Source: UBA6398 sp963644855 (lineage in GTDB: Bacteria; Bacteroidota; Bacteroidia; Bacteroidales; Bacteroidaceae). From it: DNA of 64,000 bases. The translations under genes were made by a program, and so were the position numbers. The stretch spans positions 77,884 to 141,883 of the forward strand of contig CAVIQL010000003.1 in the NCBI GenBank assembly GCA_963644855.1. Reading direction: 5' to 3'. Within the stretch, counting starts at the first letter, position 1. The number at the start of each line of letters is the position of its first letter. Shown piece by piece: positions 36,261-45,443 of this stretch. The notes beneath the pieces were generated by a model, which searched no databases, was not told the DNA's origin, and saw only the letters and a program-made list of their open reading frames with translations.

Positions 36261-36404
36261 TTAGTCAGACATCAACGCTGCAAGTGCTATACACACAATC
36301 ATTAGCGCCACCAGGGCAATGAATATACCGTTAACAATTCTCTTGGCTTGGCGCGCTTGTTTCTTTTTGCGCTCATTAGCCTTGAATTTTCTCTGTTCAC
36401 TCAT
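36261..36404 (-). CDS. Small single-pass membrane protein (47 aa)
   Basis: A 47-residue protein starting MSEQRKFKANERKKKQ, very basic for ~25 residues, followed by one hydrophobic helix (NGIFIALVALMIVCIALAA) and a short end. It would be an inner-membrane protein with the positive part in the cytoplasm. It sits between prfB and the CYTH gene on the same strand. Similar short Lys/Arg-plus-helix proteins occur in Bacteroidales genomes, but I know no function. Its reading frame is clean and it fills the gap between its neighbours. Confidence 0.7.
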   Translation of the reverse strand: MSEQRKFKANERKKKQARQAKRIVNGIFIALVALMIVCIALAALMSD

Positions 36405-36448
36405 GGCATTCGGTTTTTTGAGTTGTTTATATTATATGTTGTCTGTTT

Positions 36449-37570
36449 TCAAACGTTATCCTGCGTATCGGCAAACTCCATAAGATAAGCTTTAATGAAC
36501 CCGTCGATATTTCCGTCCATTACTCCGCCCACATCGCTTGTTTGAAATCCCGTGCGATGGTCTTTCACACGGCGGTCATCAAACACATAGGAGCGTATCT
36601 GGCTTCCCCACTCTATCTTTTTCTTTCCCGCCTCGATTTTGGCCTGTTCCGCCTTGCGTTTCTGCAATGCACGGTCGTAGAGTTGGGATCTGAGCAGTCG
36701 CATAGCGTTTTCGCGATTTTCAAGCTGCTTTCTGCTCTCAGTATTCTCGATAAGGATTTCTTCTTCCTCGCCCGTGTCGGGATCAACATACTGATAGCGC
36801 AAACGCACACCCGTTTCCACCTTGTTTACATTCTGTCCGCCGGCACCACCACTGCGGAAAAGATCCCAACTAATCTTTGAAGGATCGACAAATACCTCTA
36901 TCGTGTCGTCAACAAGCGGCGTAACAAAAACACTTGCAAACGAAGTCATGCGCTTGCCTTGAGCATTGTATGGCGAAACGCGCACCAAACGATGCACTCC
37001 GTTTTCGCTTTTGAGATAACCGTATGCATAATCGCCCTCAACCTCCATCGTTACAGTTTTAATGCCTGCTTCTTCGCCGTCTTGCAAGTTGCTTATCGTA
37101 ACTTTGTAGCCGTGAGATTCAGCATAGCGCATATACATTCTCATAAGCATCGAAGCCCAGTCCTGACTCTCTGTTCCGCCGGCACCAGAGTTTATTTTTA
37201 GCACACAAGACATCTGATCTTCTTCGCGACGCAGCATGTTTTTCATTTCGAGTGCTTCGATTTTCTCAATTGCTTTGGTATAGTCGGAATCTACTTCCTC
37301 TTCTTCCACCATACCTTCCTTATAAAAATCAAAAGCAAGGACAAGTTCCTGCACATCTGTGCAAACTTCCTTGTAACCTTCGACCCAGCGCTCGAGTTCT
37401 TTGACTGTTTTCATTTGCTGTTCGGCTTTCTTCGGATCTTCCCAGAAATCGGGGGCCTGAGTATGCAGTTGTGCTTCCTCAAGTTCTATTTTTTTTCGGT
37501 CAATATCAAGGTAGTGTCCGAGTTGTTCGGCACGTGTTTGAATCTCTTTCAGTTGTTCAGAGGTTATCAT
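36449..37570 (-). CDS. prfB: Peptide chain release factor 2
   Basis: Recognises UGA and UAA stop codons and triggers peptide release on the ribosome. The 373-residue product has the GGQ catalytic loop (SGGAGGQNVNKVETG) and, in the stop-recognition loop, SPY in place of the SPF usual for RF2 (RVSPYNAQGKRMTSF). It is one continuous frame: the place where many bacteria have a CTT-TGA-C frameshift reads CTT-GAT (TAC CTT GAT ATT GAC), so autoregulatory frameshifting is absent. It overlaps the end of the acyl-CoA ligase gene by 14 bases. Confidence 0.95.
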   Translation of the reverse strand: MITSEQLKEIQTRAEQLGHYLDIDRKKIELEEAQLHTQAPDFWEDPKKAEQQMKTVKELERWVEGYKEVCTDVQELVLAFDFYKEGMVEEEEVDSDYTKAIEKIEALEMKNMLRREEDQMSCVLKINSGAGGTESQDWASMLMRMYMRYAESHGYKVTISNLQDGEEAGIKTVTMEVEGDYAYGYLKSENGVHRLVRVSPYNAQGKRMTSFASVFVTPLVDDTIEVFVDPSKISWDLFRSGGAGGQNVNKVETGVRLRYQYVDPDTGEEEEILIENTESRKQLENRENAMRLLRSQLYDRALQKRKAEQAKIEAGKKKIEWGSQIRSYVFDDRRVKDHRTGFQTSDVGGVMDGNIDGFIKAYLMEFADTQDNV

Positions 37571-39338
37571 ATATTTTATACTTCTTGTTATCGTAAATCG
37601 TATCTATCAGCTCCGCAAACTTTTTCGCCACAACGTCTCTGCGTATTTTCATTGTAGATGTCATGCAGCCGTTATCGGTTGTCAGCGCGGTAGGAAGCAA
37701 CATAAATCGTTTGACGCGGCAAAACGGCGGCAGAGTTTTTTGTTTCTCGCCGATGCGTTCCCATATCATTCGCCGCAAATCCGATACCACAGCAAACTTC
37801 TTTGTCATATTCGGTGCAGGAACTATTAATGCCGAAACGTATTTGCGTCCTTCGGCAATAACTACGGTCTGCATTATGGCAGGGTCGGAGTTTAGTGCTG
37901 CTTCTATCTGTTCTGGAGCCACATATTTGCCGTTCGAAGTTTTCATCAACTGTTTTATTCGTCCGGTAATATAGAGTTCTCCGTTTACTATGCAACCTGC
38001 GTCGCCGGTATGGAACCATTGGTCGACGAAAGCGGCATTTGTTGCGGTTTCATTCTGATAATATCCGTGAGCTATCGTTTCTCCGCGCAACAATATCTCA
38101 TTGTTTTCGCCAAAAGATACGTGCAAACCATTTATTATACGCCCCACAGAACCTGCGGTACAGGTTTCCGTCAAAACATCACAGCTTACGGTTGCGGTAG
38201 ACTCGGTAAGTCCGTAGCCCACAACTATTGGAAGTCCGCACGAACGGGCAAATATTTCTATTTCGCGCGACACTACGGCTCCGGCAGTGGGCAATATTTT
38301 TGCGTTTTCAAATCCCAGTCGTTTGCGTAGCGGCAAGAAAGCTTCGTTGTCGCATTTTGCATATTCGGCTGCGAGTTGTTGGGGCGCTTCGAGTTGTTTT
38401 GCTCGATAGTCCACGTTGTATTTTCGTCCTGTTTCCAAACAATGTTCATGCCATTTACGCATCTCGGGCGATTCATGTTCGATTGTAGCGTTTACAACCT
38501 CGTATACTTTTTCCCAGAAATGCGGAACGCAACACATTGCTTCGGGTTGTATTTCCACCAAAGCCCGTTGCAAGTGGCTCGGTTGTCGGTTGATAGCGAG
38601 CGTAGCTCCGCACATCAAACAGAAGAAAGCCCACGACCGTTCAAAGATATGGCTATATGGCAAATATTCGAGCACTTTCCATCCTTCTTCCACCCGTATT
38701 GTGAGCGCATTTGCTTTGAAAGCGGCTGCATACATGCCGTGGGTTATTGCCACACCTTTGGGTTCGCCCGTTGTGCCGCTGGTAAAAATTATGTCGGCTA
38801 TGTCGTTGTCGTTCGGAGACGGGAAATAAACCGGACGATTGCAGGACAGATGTGTAAACTCGTCAAACCTTATCGTTGTGAGATCCCGGCGGCGATAAAC
38901 CACTTCGGGGTCGAACGTTATGATGCGGTTGAGCATGCAGGGACGGTTGTATAATTGCACTGCAATGTCGTATTGTTCCTGTCCGCCGGCAAATATCACG
39001 TGAGCTCTGGTGAGTTTCACTATTGTTTCGAGCCGCGTGGGAGATGTGCCGGCAAATACCGGTATCACGGTAATGCCAGCTTTGTAGGCGGCAAGGCTTA
39101 CATAAATGCACTCGGGCATATTGTCGGAAAGAATGACAATTTTGTCGCGCGGGTGAACGCCCCTGCGCAACAGGGCGAGGCATATGCGGTCTACTATATC
39201 ACACACATATCTACCGCTTACGCGATGCCAAAACTTGATATACGGATCGCGATACATCAGTATTTCACGTTCGGCACACACTGTGCCGAGATGGTCGGAT
39301 AGCGATGATAAATGTATGTCCGCCAACATATAGGGCAT
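37557..39338 (-). CDS. AMP-forming long-chain acyl-CoA synthetase
   Basis: It activates fatty acids with ATP and CoA. The product is about 593 residues. ANL-family motifs: the P-loop-like IIFTSGTTGEPKGVAITH, the adenylate-binding GYGLTESTATVSCD, and WFHTGDAGCI followed by the hinge ITGRIKQLMKTSNGKYVAPEQIE with the catalytic Lys. Start options are the ATG at 39338 and one three codons later at 39329; a TAACTTTG promoter element at 39347-39354 excludes anything upstream and implies a nearly leaderless mRNA. prfB follows with a short overlap. Confidence 0.92.
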   Translation of the reverse strand: MPYMLADIHLSSLSDHLGTVCAEREILMYRDPYIKFWHRVSGRYVCDIVDRICLALLRRGVHPRDKIVILSDNMPECIYVSLAAYKAGITVIPVFAGTSPTRLETIVKLTRAHVIFAGGQEQYDIAVQLYNRPCMLNRIITFDPEVVYRRRDLTTIRFDEFTHLSCNRPVYFPSPNDNDIADIIFTSGTTGEPKGVAITHGMYAAAFKANALTIRVEEGWKVLEYLPYSHIFERSWAFFCLMCGATLAINRQPSHLQRALVEIQPEAMCCVPHFWEKVYEVVNATIEHESPEMRKWHEHCLETGRKYNVDYRAKQLEAPQQLAAEYAKCDNEAFLPLRKRLGFENAKILPTAGAVVSREIEIFARSCGLPIVVGYGLTESTATVSCDVLTETCTAGSVGRIINGLHVSFGENNEILLRGETIAHGYYQNETATNAAFVDQWFHTGDAGCIVNGELYITGRIKQLMKTSNGKYVAPEQIEAALNSDPAIMQTVVIAEGRKYVSALIVPAPNMTKKFAVVSDLRRMIWERIGEKQKTLPPFCRVKRFMLLPTALTTDNGCMTSTMKIRRDVVAKKFAELIDTIYDNKKYKIYDNL

Positions 39339-39346
39339 ATTTTTCA

Positions 39347-39354
39347 CAAAGTTA
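39347..39354 (-). promoter_or_regulatory. Bacteroidota -7 promoter element (TAACTTTG) for the acyl-CoA ligase-prfB operon
   Basis: Exact TAnnTTTG on the minus strand, 8 bases before the first ATG. Confidence 0.55.
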
Positions 39355-39479
39355 CACAATTATTTAATGCAACAAATGTTTAAGCGTTGCTTTTTTGATT
39401 GCCCCCTTGCTAAGGGCTGCAAAAAGGCTTTGTGCTCATTGCGAAAAAGCAAGACATCTCGTAAAAGCTCCGGGGCATG

Positions 39480-39510
39480 AAATTTAAATTAGATGCGTCG
39501 GAGTTTTTGC
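39480..39510. repeat. Single GC-richer 21-bp repeat unit
   Basis: TTTAAA at 39484 and a TTT box at 39505 frame ATTAGATGCGTCGGAG. This is the variant also found at 47474 and inside the PorE-like gene. Confidence 0.7.
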
Positions 39511-39601
39511 GCCTTGCGCAACAGCTTTTCCGGATTACGGAATATGCCTCTCGTTGCAGTTTGTGATACACATTAAATGGGACGTGCAAAAAAGCACGTA
39601 G

Positions 39602-39693
39602 AATATCGTTTTTCTAATGTCAGACATTTTTTAAAAAAGGTCCGATATTATTTAAATAATGTCTGACATTATTTTTACGATATCCTATATTGG
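39602..39693. repeat. 21-bp-unit intergenic repeat array (copy R11)
   Basis: Complete element: left end ATATCGTTTTTCTAATGTC, three dyad units separated by TTTAAA, right end TTTTTACGATATCCTATAT. With the single unit at 39480 it fills most of the gap between the acyl-CoA ligase gene and rmuC. Confidence 0.87.
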
Positions 39694-39709
39694 TCGAAAC
39701 AAGTCTATT

Positions 39710-41011
39710 TTATTCTTCTATCGAAGGCAAAGCGGCATGTCGAGAGTCCTTTTGCGCCCCGAATTTTAGCAGTTTGTTTGCCGAAACAGTAATGCTGCGT
39801 CCCGAGGGTTGCGCCATTGTGCGCACATCGTCAAATGCTTCTTGAGTTTTCTTAAGACACGTTTCCGCTTTGTTAAGTCTCTCGCAAAGTATTTGCACCC
39901 GACTCACTATTTCATTTGCCACGCCGATGATTTTTTCTTGATTTTCGGCTTGGCGCATCTGTTTCCAACTTATTTCAAGTATTCTTAGAAGCGCATACAT
40001 GTTTTGCGAACCGGTGATAAGCACTCCGTCGTTGTAGGCATCGCGCCATAGAGCGGCGTCGTTGGAGAGAGCGAGCTGCAAAGCCCCTTCACAAAACACA
40101 TACATTATTACAAAATCAAGGCGTGCCGCACCTTGGGGCATGAATTTGCTGTAGTCTTTTGATTTGAGTTCCTTAACGTGGCTGCGAACCGAAGCTATAT
40201 GACGTTTGAGCGCCTCGCTGCGTTCGCTTTCGCCGGTAGCGTTCTGATAGTCTTCGAATGCCTTGAACGACATTTTGGAATCGATCACCATATCGCGCTT
40301 GTCGGGGAAATGGAGCAGCACATCGGGTATCATCTTCCTGCCCGTTTCATCGTCTTTTATGGCATTGCCTTTCTCATCGCGCAGAGTGGTTTGCGTTTCA
40401 TACTCTATGCCCTCGGTAAATCCCATTCCGTCGAGAAGTTCTTTGAGCTTGAGTTCTCCAAAATTGCCCTGCGTTTTGTTTTCGCCCGTAAGCGCCGAAG
40501 CCAAACGGTCGGCACTCTCGCCCACTGCCTTTGCCTGCTCAAAACTACTGTTTATTGCCGTCTGCAAACTTGCCATTGTTTTTGATTGCTCCAATTTGCT
40601 ATTTTCCACAGCCTCTTTCATTTGGGCAATATTGGCGTTGAGCGGATTAAGAATAGCTGCCAGTTGCTCCTTGTTTGCCATCGAGAGTTGTTCTTGCCTT
40701 TTAAGTAGCACCTCTTCTGACGCCGTGCGAAGTTTCTCGGTTACAAACTTCATTTGCTCGTTCATCAATTCGCGTTGGCGCGTTTGCAACAGTTCGAGGT
40801 TGCGGTTGTATTGTTCCTCAAGGTCTTTGCGGCTTTTCTCGCCAGATGCCGCGAGAGCATTGAGGCTTTCTTGAAGCGAAACAGCCTTTTGCGATTCCAC
40901 TTCGCGCGACACCGTGAGCGCAGAAATCCTTGACGCGCTACGCATGTGGCACACCAAATATCCAATCAGCACACCCACAACCAACGAAACGGCAATCGCA
41001 ACAACCATCAT
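39710..41011 (-). CDS. rmuC: RmuC-family DNA recombination protein
   Basis: A 433-residue protein thought to limit DNA inversions and rearrangements, with a nuclease-like C-terminal domain. An N-terminal membrane helix (residues ~2-20) is followed by a long coiled coil (~30-170, rich in Glu, Gln and Arg). The RmuC domain then has GNFGELKLKELLDGMGFTEG, PDVLLHFPDKRDMVIDSKMS and FVIMYVFCEGALQLAL. The DSK and nuclease-like motifs are complete. It starts 7 bases after the CotH gene stops, so the two are co-transcribed. Confidence 0.93.
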   Translation of the reverse strand: MMVVAIAVSLVVGVLIGYLVCHMRSASRISALTVSREVESQKAVSLQESLNALAASGEKSRKDLEEQYNRNLELLQTRQRELMNEQMKFVTEKLRTASEEVLLKRQEQLSMANKEQLAAILNPLNANIAQMKEAVENSKLEQSKTMASLQTAINSSFEQAKAVGESADRLASALTGENKTQGNFGELKLKELLDGMGFTEGIEYETQTTLRDEKGNAIKDDETGRKMIPDVLLHFPDKRDMVIDSKMSFKAFEDYQNATGESERSEALKRHIASVRSHVKELKSKDYSKFMPQGAARLDFVIMYVFCEGALQLALSNDAALWRDAYNDGVLITGSQNMYALLRILEISWKQMRQAENQEKIIGVANEIVSRVQILCERLNKAETCLKKTQEAFDDVRTMAQPSGRSITVSANKLLKFGAQKDSRHAALPSIEE

Positions 41012-41018
41012 GGCACAA

Positions 41019-42821
41019 CTACCTTATGAGAACCTTTTTGCGTGCCGTGGTATGAGACGTCTTAACACACACAACGTATATGCCCTTGTCGAGAACGCGA
41101 CTGCGATAAGGCATTGCTGCATTTTGATTTTCCACTTCGGTACCATCGGCCGACCATATGGTGATTTGTGCCTGCGCATCGCTACATTTTACAACCACCA
41201 TTCCGTTTTGAACAGAAACATATACGTCGTTGGCAGGATTAATAACCACATCGTTTATAGCGCTCGGGAAATCGGCAAGCACACTGTCGGCATTGGCAAT
41301 TGCACGAGCATACCAGTTCACCATATAATTGGTTTCGGTATCAATACCTCCCATAGAACTTGGCCAACGCACCATTTCGCGCTTCCACGCTCCCGACTTG
41401 TAGAGCAATTCTTTGTATGCCATAATACGACTCTTCACACTGTCGAGCGAAAACACACCACTCTTCCAACGAATCCAGGTGTCGCGGAAATTCTGACGGA
41501 AATAAGCCGGTCCTCTATTGACCAAACGGTCGAAAAGACCGCACGATGTAACTTGACTACCGAACCCTTGAACGTTTAAAAGCTCACTATTCCAATCTCT
41601 ACCAAACGATGCGTCAAGATCCCAGGGTGTTATCAGAGCCTTAGGCGTTACTTCTTTCGCATCGCGGTAACTTATGTAGGTATTCTTGCAGTTGTTGTCG
41701 TTAATATGAAGCAGATTTATAAAAAGAATATAGTCGGTAAGATTTTGCAGGTAGTATTTGTTGCGCAAAAGAGCCGCAAACTTTATATTGTTAGGATTGG
41801 TTTCGGGCGCAGTGAACGTTATCAGATTTTTAAGCGGTGCCCAATTCGCCATTTCCACACTATCGTCGGGATATTTCTGTTCCCAATTACACCATGACAA
41901 AGTGTTTTCGGTGGAAACATAGTCTCTCACATCATTAAAGCGCGTTTCGGCCGACCAATCCACGGCCTTGTAAAGCATTCCATGGAAAACAAGTTTTCCA
42001 TTGTCGTCAGTGGCGGTTTTTGCAAGGTCAAGTTTTTTGCGGTTTATCTTATCGGTGAGACAATACAGCCCATTGTAGCTGCCATCTACGAAAACTTCCA
42101 CAAAACGTCCCTCTGTTCCATTCAATTTCGAGTGCCCTTCCGAAACATTATAGGGAATGCTGTCCACTTGGTTCCACAAATCAAAACACAAACGCGTTCT
42201 CATTCGCGCCATATCGTTATACATCGCGTCAAGAATGAGATTGTCGTCTTTCATAAGCCCCATAACGCTCACATTCTTGCCTTCGCGATTGGCATTCCAA
42301 AGTTTAATAGCATAAGGTTTCTTGGGATATCCCGAAGTTGAGGCTCCGCGTATTCTTGCCCCTATATAATGTTGGAAAAGAGCCTTGTTTTTTGTACGTT
42401 TCCAAGGATCGATAATATTAATATAGCCCGGATTGTAAACATCTTTCTCATATTTGCTCGCTTCAATCATTACAATCGGCAAAGAAGTGAAACATATCGT
42501 CCATCTTTGAAGATTTGTTCCGATGTTAAGGCGATATGAGCGGCGCAAATCGTTATATAATGTAACGGTGTCGCCCATATAATAGCGATGATAGTTTATG
42601 CGCAGTTGCGAAATTGTTGCAGACGAAAACACAAGCTTAATAGAATCGCCAGTCTCAGGTTTTATGCTGCAATAAAGCGTTAAGTTTGCCGAATCAAGCA
42701 CACATGGAACGTCGTTGCACAGTATTGGAAATTCTCGTTTGCCTCCTTCTACAAAACTTGCGCTTACGCATGTAGGCAATATCATCATTGTCGTAAGCAA
42801 TATCAGAATGTGATGTTTCAT
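41019..42821 (-). CDS. CotH kinase family protein with T9SS type A sorting domain
   Basis: A secreted 600-residue protein. After a signal peptide (cleaved after VSA) comes a beta domain of about 120 residues, then a CotH domain with RIRGASTSGYPKKPYAIKL, DDNLILDAMYNDMARMR, FVEVFVDGSYNGLYCL and the aspartate motif ITPWDLDASFG. CotH proteins are atypical protein kinases of spore coats; the role in Bacteroidota is unknown. The last ~70 residues form a T9SS type A sorting domain (DVYVSVQNGMVVVKC, then GIYVVCVKTS and the basic end KKVLIR). It should therefore be exported by the type IX system and attached at the cell surface. Confidence 0.88.
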   Translation of the reverse strand: MKHHILILLTTMMILPTCVSASFVEGGKREFPILCNDVPCVLDSANLTLYCSIKPETGDSIKLVFSSATISQLRINYHRYYMGDTVTLYNDLRRSYRLNIGTNLQRWTICFTSLPIVMIEASKYEKDVYNPGYINIIDPWKRTKNKALFQHYIGARIRGASTSGYPKKPYAIKLWNANREGKNVSVMGLMKDDNLILDAMYNDMARMRTRLCFDLWNQVDSIPYNVSEGHSKLNGTEGRFVEVFVDGSYNGLYCLTDKINRKKLDLAKTATDDNGKLVFHGMLYKAVDWSAETRFNDVRDYVSTENTLSWCNWEQKYPDDSVEMANWAPLKNLITFTAPETNPNNIKFAALLRNKYYLQNLTDYILFINLLHINDNNCKNTYISYRDAKEVTPKALITPWDLDASFGRDWNSELLNVQGFGSQVTSCGLFDRLVNRGPAYFRQNFRDTWIRWKSGVFSLDSVKSRIMAYKELLYKSGAWKREMVRWPSSMGGIDTETNYMVNWYARAIANADSVLADFPSAINDVVINPANDVYVSVQNGMVVVKCSDAQAQITIWSADGTEVENQNAAMPYRSRVLDKGIYVVCVKTSHTTARKKVLIR

Positions 42822-42852
42822 TACCCTATATTTTATACTCTATGTCTTTAAT

Positions 42853-44430
42853 TTATTTCTTGATCACTTGCAAAGCTTTTGCAATAGTGGCGTCGTCATC
42901 GTTTATTATCTGAAAATACTGCGAGGTATCCCATATATCGCGAGCCACAAGAGCTTTTGTTATTTTAGCAATGAGTTTGCGCGTTTTATTTTTCTCTTCG
43001 TCGTCTTTGGGAGTGATTTTGTCTTTCTCGCCTGCGGCAAAAATACCATTTATTATCTCTTCGGGCACAACGAATTTGTTTTTAAACGTATCGAAATCGG
43101 GATAATCTGTTTTGAGTTGGTTGCGATGCTGATCTATATACTTTGTGCCGGCAGGAAGTATGAGATTTTTTCGCGAAAGACTGCGATAATATTTTGTGTA
43201 AACCATTGTGTCGAGTGGAACAAAGTAATCGGGAATAATACCTCCCCCTCCGTAAACAGGACGATGCTTTTTAAGCGTGTAACATTTCAGAGAATCGTTA
43301 TGATGTATGCTATCAGCATGAAAAAGTTCGCCACTGCGTATGCGATTCAGTTCATCAAGACCGTAAGCCTCTTTTTCTCCAGGTTTATATGGCTTTTGAA
43401 TACATCTTCCCGCAGGAGTGTAGTAGCGCGACACGGTTAATCGAATCATTGAGCCGTCGGGTAATTGCACAGGTTGCTGTACCAATCCTTTTCCGAAACT
43501 TCTTACACCCACAATGGCTGCCCTATCGTTGTCTTGCAGGGCTCCGGCGAGAATTTCGGCAGCCGACGCGGAATATTCGTCGATTAATACTACCACTTTG
43601 CCTTTTTCGAACATTCCTCCGCCGCGTGCTTTGTATTCTTGCGAAGGAACGGCGCGTCCTTTGGTATACACCACCATATCTCCGGCTTGAAGAAATTCGC
43701 TTGCTATTTGTACTGCCGATTCCATAAAGCCTCCGCCGTTTCCGCGCAGGTCTATTACCAATCTTTCCATGCCTTTGGTGCTTAGATCCTTCATTGCGGT
43801 GCGTATTTCCTCGGGAGTTTTTTGTCCGAACGAGCCAAAACGAATGTAGCCCGTCTTGTTGTCTATCATATAAGCGGCATCAAGGGTGTGAAGAGGTATT
43901 TTGTCGCGCACAATGTCGAACTTGATTTCTTCTTTCACTCCCGGACGGATTATGCCAAGGTGAACCGTGGTGCCTTTCTTGCCTCTCAAACGTTTCATGA
44001 TGTCGTTTGTCTGCATCTTAACGCCTGCGATTATTGTATCGTTCACTCTCACGATGCGGTCGCCCGCAAGTATTCCCGCCTTTTGCGACGGTCCTTTATC
44101 GGTTGGCTGCACCACAACGAGAGTGTCTTCTATCATATTAAACTGCACGCCTATTCCCTCGAAGTCTCCGCGCAACGGTTCATTGAAAGCCTTTGTTTGC
44201 GTGGCGTCGGTGTATGTAGAATGAGGATCAAGCTGCGAAAGCATTCCCGTTATCGCCCCTTCGGTAAGTTTCTGCATGTTCACAGAGTCTACATATAGGT
44301 GAGAGATGGCATACTGTGCAATTCCGAGTTTTCGTATTGCGTTGTTTTCTTGTTCTTTTGTTTGTGCCGAGAGAGCGAGCACGCAAAATGCGGCAAAAAG
44401 GCACGAATATATTCGTTTAGTCATAGTCAA
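42853..44430 (-). CDS. S41 family C-terminal processing peptidase (second paralogue)
   Basis: A 525-residue exported protease. A cleavable signal peptide ends near ALSA (residues 1-22), so this paralogue is probably free in the periplasm rather than anchored like the one at 6909-8624. The PDZ domain covers ~90-170. The protease domain has SASAAE at 287-292 and the catalytic Lys314 in SFGKG. Its overall layout and C-terminal helical extension are the same as in the other S41 peptidase, so the two are paralogues. CotH and rmuC follow on the same strand, about 31 bases on. Confidence 0.93.
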   Translation of the reverse strand: MTMTKRIYSCLFAAFCVLALSAQTKEQENNAIRKLGIAQYAISHLYVDSVNMQKLTEGAITGMLSQLDPHSTYTDATQTKAFNEPLRGDFEGIGVQFNMIEDTLVVVQPTDKGPSQKAGILAGDRIVRVNDTIIAGVKMQTNDIMKRLRGKKGTTVHLGIIRPGVKEEIKFDIVRDKIPLHTLDAAYMIDNKTGYIRFGSFGQKTPEEIRTAMKDLSTKGMERLVIDLRGNGGGFMESAVQIASEFLQAGDMVVYTKGRAVPSQEYKARGGGMFEKGKVVVLIDEYSASAAEILAGALQDNDRAAIVGVRSFGKGLVQQPVQLPDGSMIRLTVSRYYTPAGRCIQKPYKPGEKEAYGLDELNRIRSGELFHADSIHHNDSLKCYTLKKHRPVYGGGGIIPDYFVPLDTMVYTKYYRSLSRKNLILPAGTKYIDQHRNQLKTDYPDFDTFKNKFVVPEEIINGIFAAGEKDKITPKDDEEKNKTRKLIAKITKALVARDIWDTSQYFQIINDDDATIAKALQVIKK

Positions 44431-44444
44431 ATTCTTTGCACTTG

Positions 44445-44452
44445 CAAATATA
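44445..44452 (-). promoter_or_regulatory. Bacteroidota -7 promoter element (TATATTTG) for the S41-CotH-rmuC unit
   Basis: Exact TAnnTTTG on the minus strand 15 bases before the start at 44430. Confidence 0.5.
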
Positions 44453-44485
44453 CTAAATATTGGATTTTGAGAAAGAAAAAGATAT

Positions 44486-44580
44486 ACGCTTATCGTAAAA
44501 ACAATGTCAGACCTTTTTTAAATAATATCCGACCTTTTTTAAAAAATATCGGACATTAGAAAAACCATAAGCCATATCCT
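44486..44580. repeat. 21-bp-unit intergenic repeat array (copy R12)
   Basis: TTATCGTAAAAACAATGTC, then GACC/ATATCCGACC/ATATCGGACATT units with TTTAAA spacers, ending TTAGAAAAACCATAAGCC. It lies between divergent genes. Confidence 0.85.
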
Positions 44581-44666
44581 TTTTTCTACACTCCGAAAAC
44601 CCTTTTCCATATATAGTTGCCGAGCAATCTTTAATGGGGAAAATCCTTTTATTATTAAAACTTGTG

Positions 44667-44674
44667 TAACTTTG
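44667..44674 (+). promoter_or_regulatory. Bacteroidota -7 promoter element (TAACTTTG) for the glycosyltransferase cassette
   Basis: Exact TAnnTTTG 32 bases before the start at 44706. Confidence 0.6.
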
Positions 44675-44705
44675 CAGATATTAAAAATCGAACACATCTA
44701 TTTGC

Positions 44706-45437
44706 ATGGACGACACAAAAGATTTTAGCGGAAAGAAAATTACCATAATCATTCCTGCATACAACGAGGAAGAAAACATCACCAAGGTAATAGCCAAAGT
44801 GTGTGATGTAGTACTACCCTATGGCATTAATAAAGAAGTGATAGTGGTTGACGATGGGTCGAAAGACAACACCGCTGCCCGCGTTAAGGAATATCTGTCG
44901 TCCGAGAAAGCACTGCCGGTAACCCTTTTGCAGCACGAAACAAACCACGGCAAAGGACGCGCCATTCGCACCGCGCTCCAAAAATCCACCGGCGACTTTG
45001 TGATTATTCAAGACGGCGACCTGGAACTCGATCCCAACGATATAGCAAAACTTATGAAGGCTATGATCGACGGCGAATACAAAGTGGTTTACGGATCACG
45101 CTTCCTCGACAAACAAAACAAGAGCCTATACCGCAGTTTCTACCTCGGCGGACGATTGGTGTCCCACATTACAAACATTCTTTACGGACAACATATCACC
45201 GACGAGCCTACATGCTACAAACTTATGCGCACCGAAGTGCTCAAACAATTCACCCTGCGCTGCGAAGGCTTTGAATTCTGCCCCGAAGTAACCGCCAAAA
45301 TCTCAAAACTCGGCATCAAAATCCACGAAGAACCCATACACTACTCCCCACGCACCTTGGAACAAGGAAAAAAACTGCGCTGGACCGACGGAGTAGAGGC
45401 CGTATGGACTTTACTTAAATACAGATTTACAAACTAA
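44706..45437 (+). CDS. Glycosyltransferase family 2 (dolichyl-phosphate mannose synthase-like)
   Basis: A 243-residue GT2 enzyme, probably loading a sugar from a nucleotide donor onto a polyprenyl phosphate at the inner membrane. GT-A motifs: IIIPAYNEEENI at the N-terminus, VIVVDDGSKDNT, and the DxD-like IIQDGDLELDP. The late motif CEGFEFCPEVTAK is of the DPM1/ArnC type. No C-terminal membrane helix is seen. The two following genes encode membrane proteins, so the three probably make and use a lipid-linked sugar. A promoter element lies upstream. Confidence 0.9.
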   Translation: MDDTKDFSGKKITIIIPAYNEEENITKVIAKVCDVVLPYGINKEVIVVDDGSKDNTAARVKEYLSSEKALPVTLLQHETNHGKGRAIRTALQKSTGDFVIIQDGDLELDPNDIAKLMKAMIDGEYKVVYGSRFLDKQNKSLYRSFYLGGRLVSHITNILYGQHITDEPTCYKLMRTEVLKQFTLRCEGFEFCPEVTAKISKLGIKIHEEPIHYSPRTLEQGKKLRWTDGVEAVWTLLKYRFTN

Positions 45438-45443
45438 CCCGCT

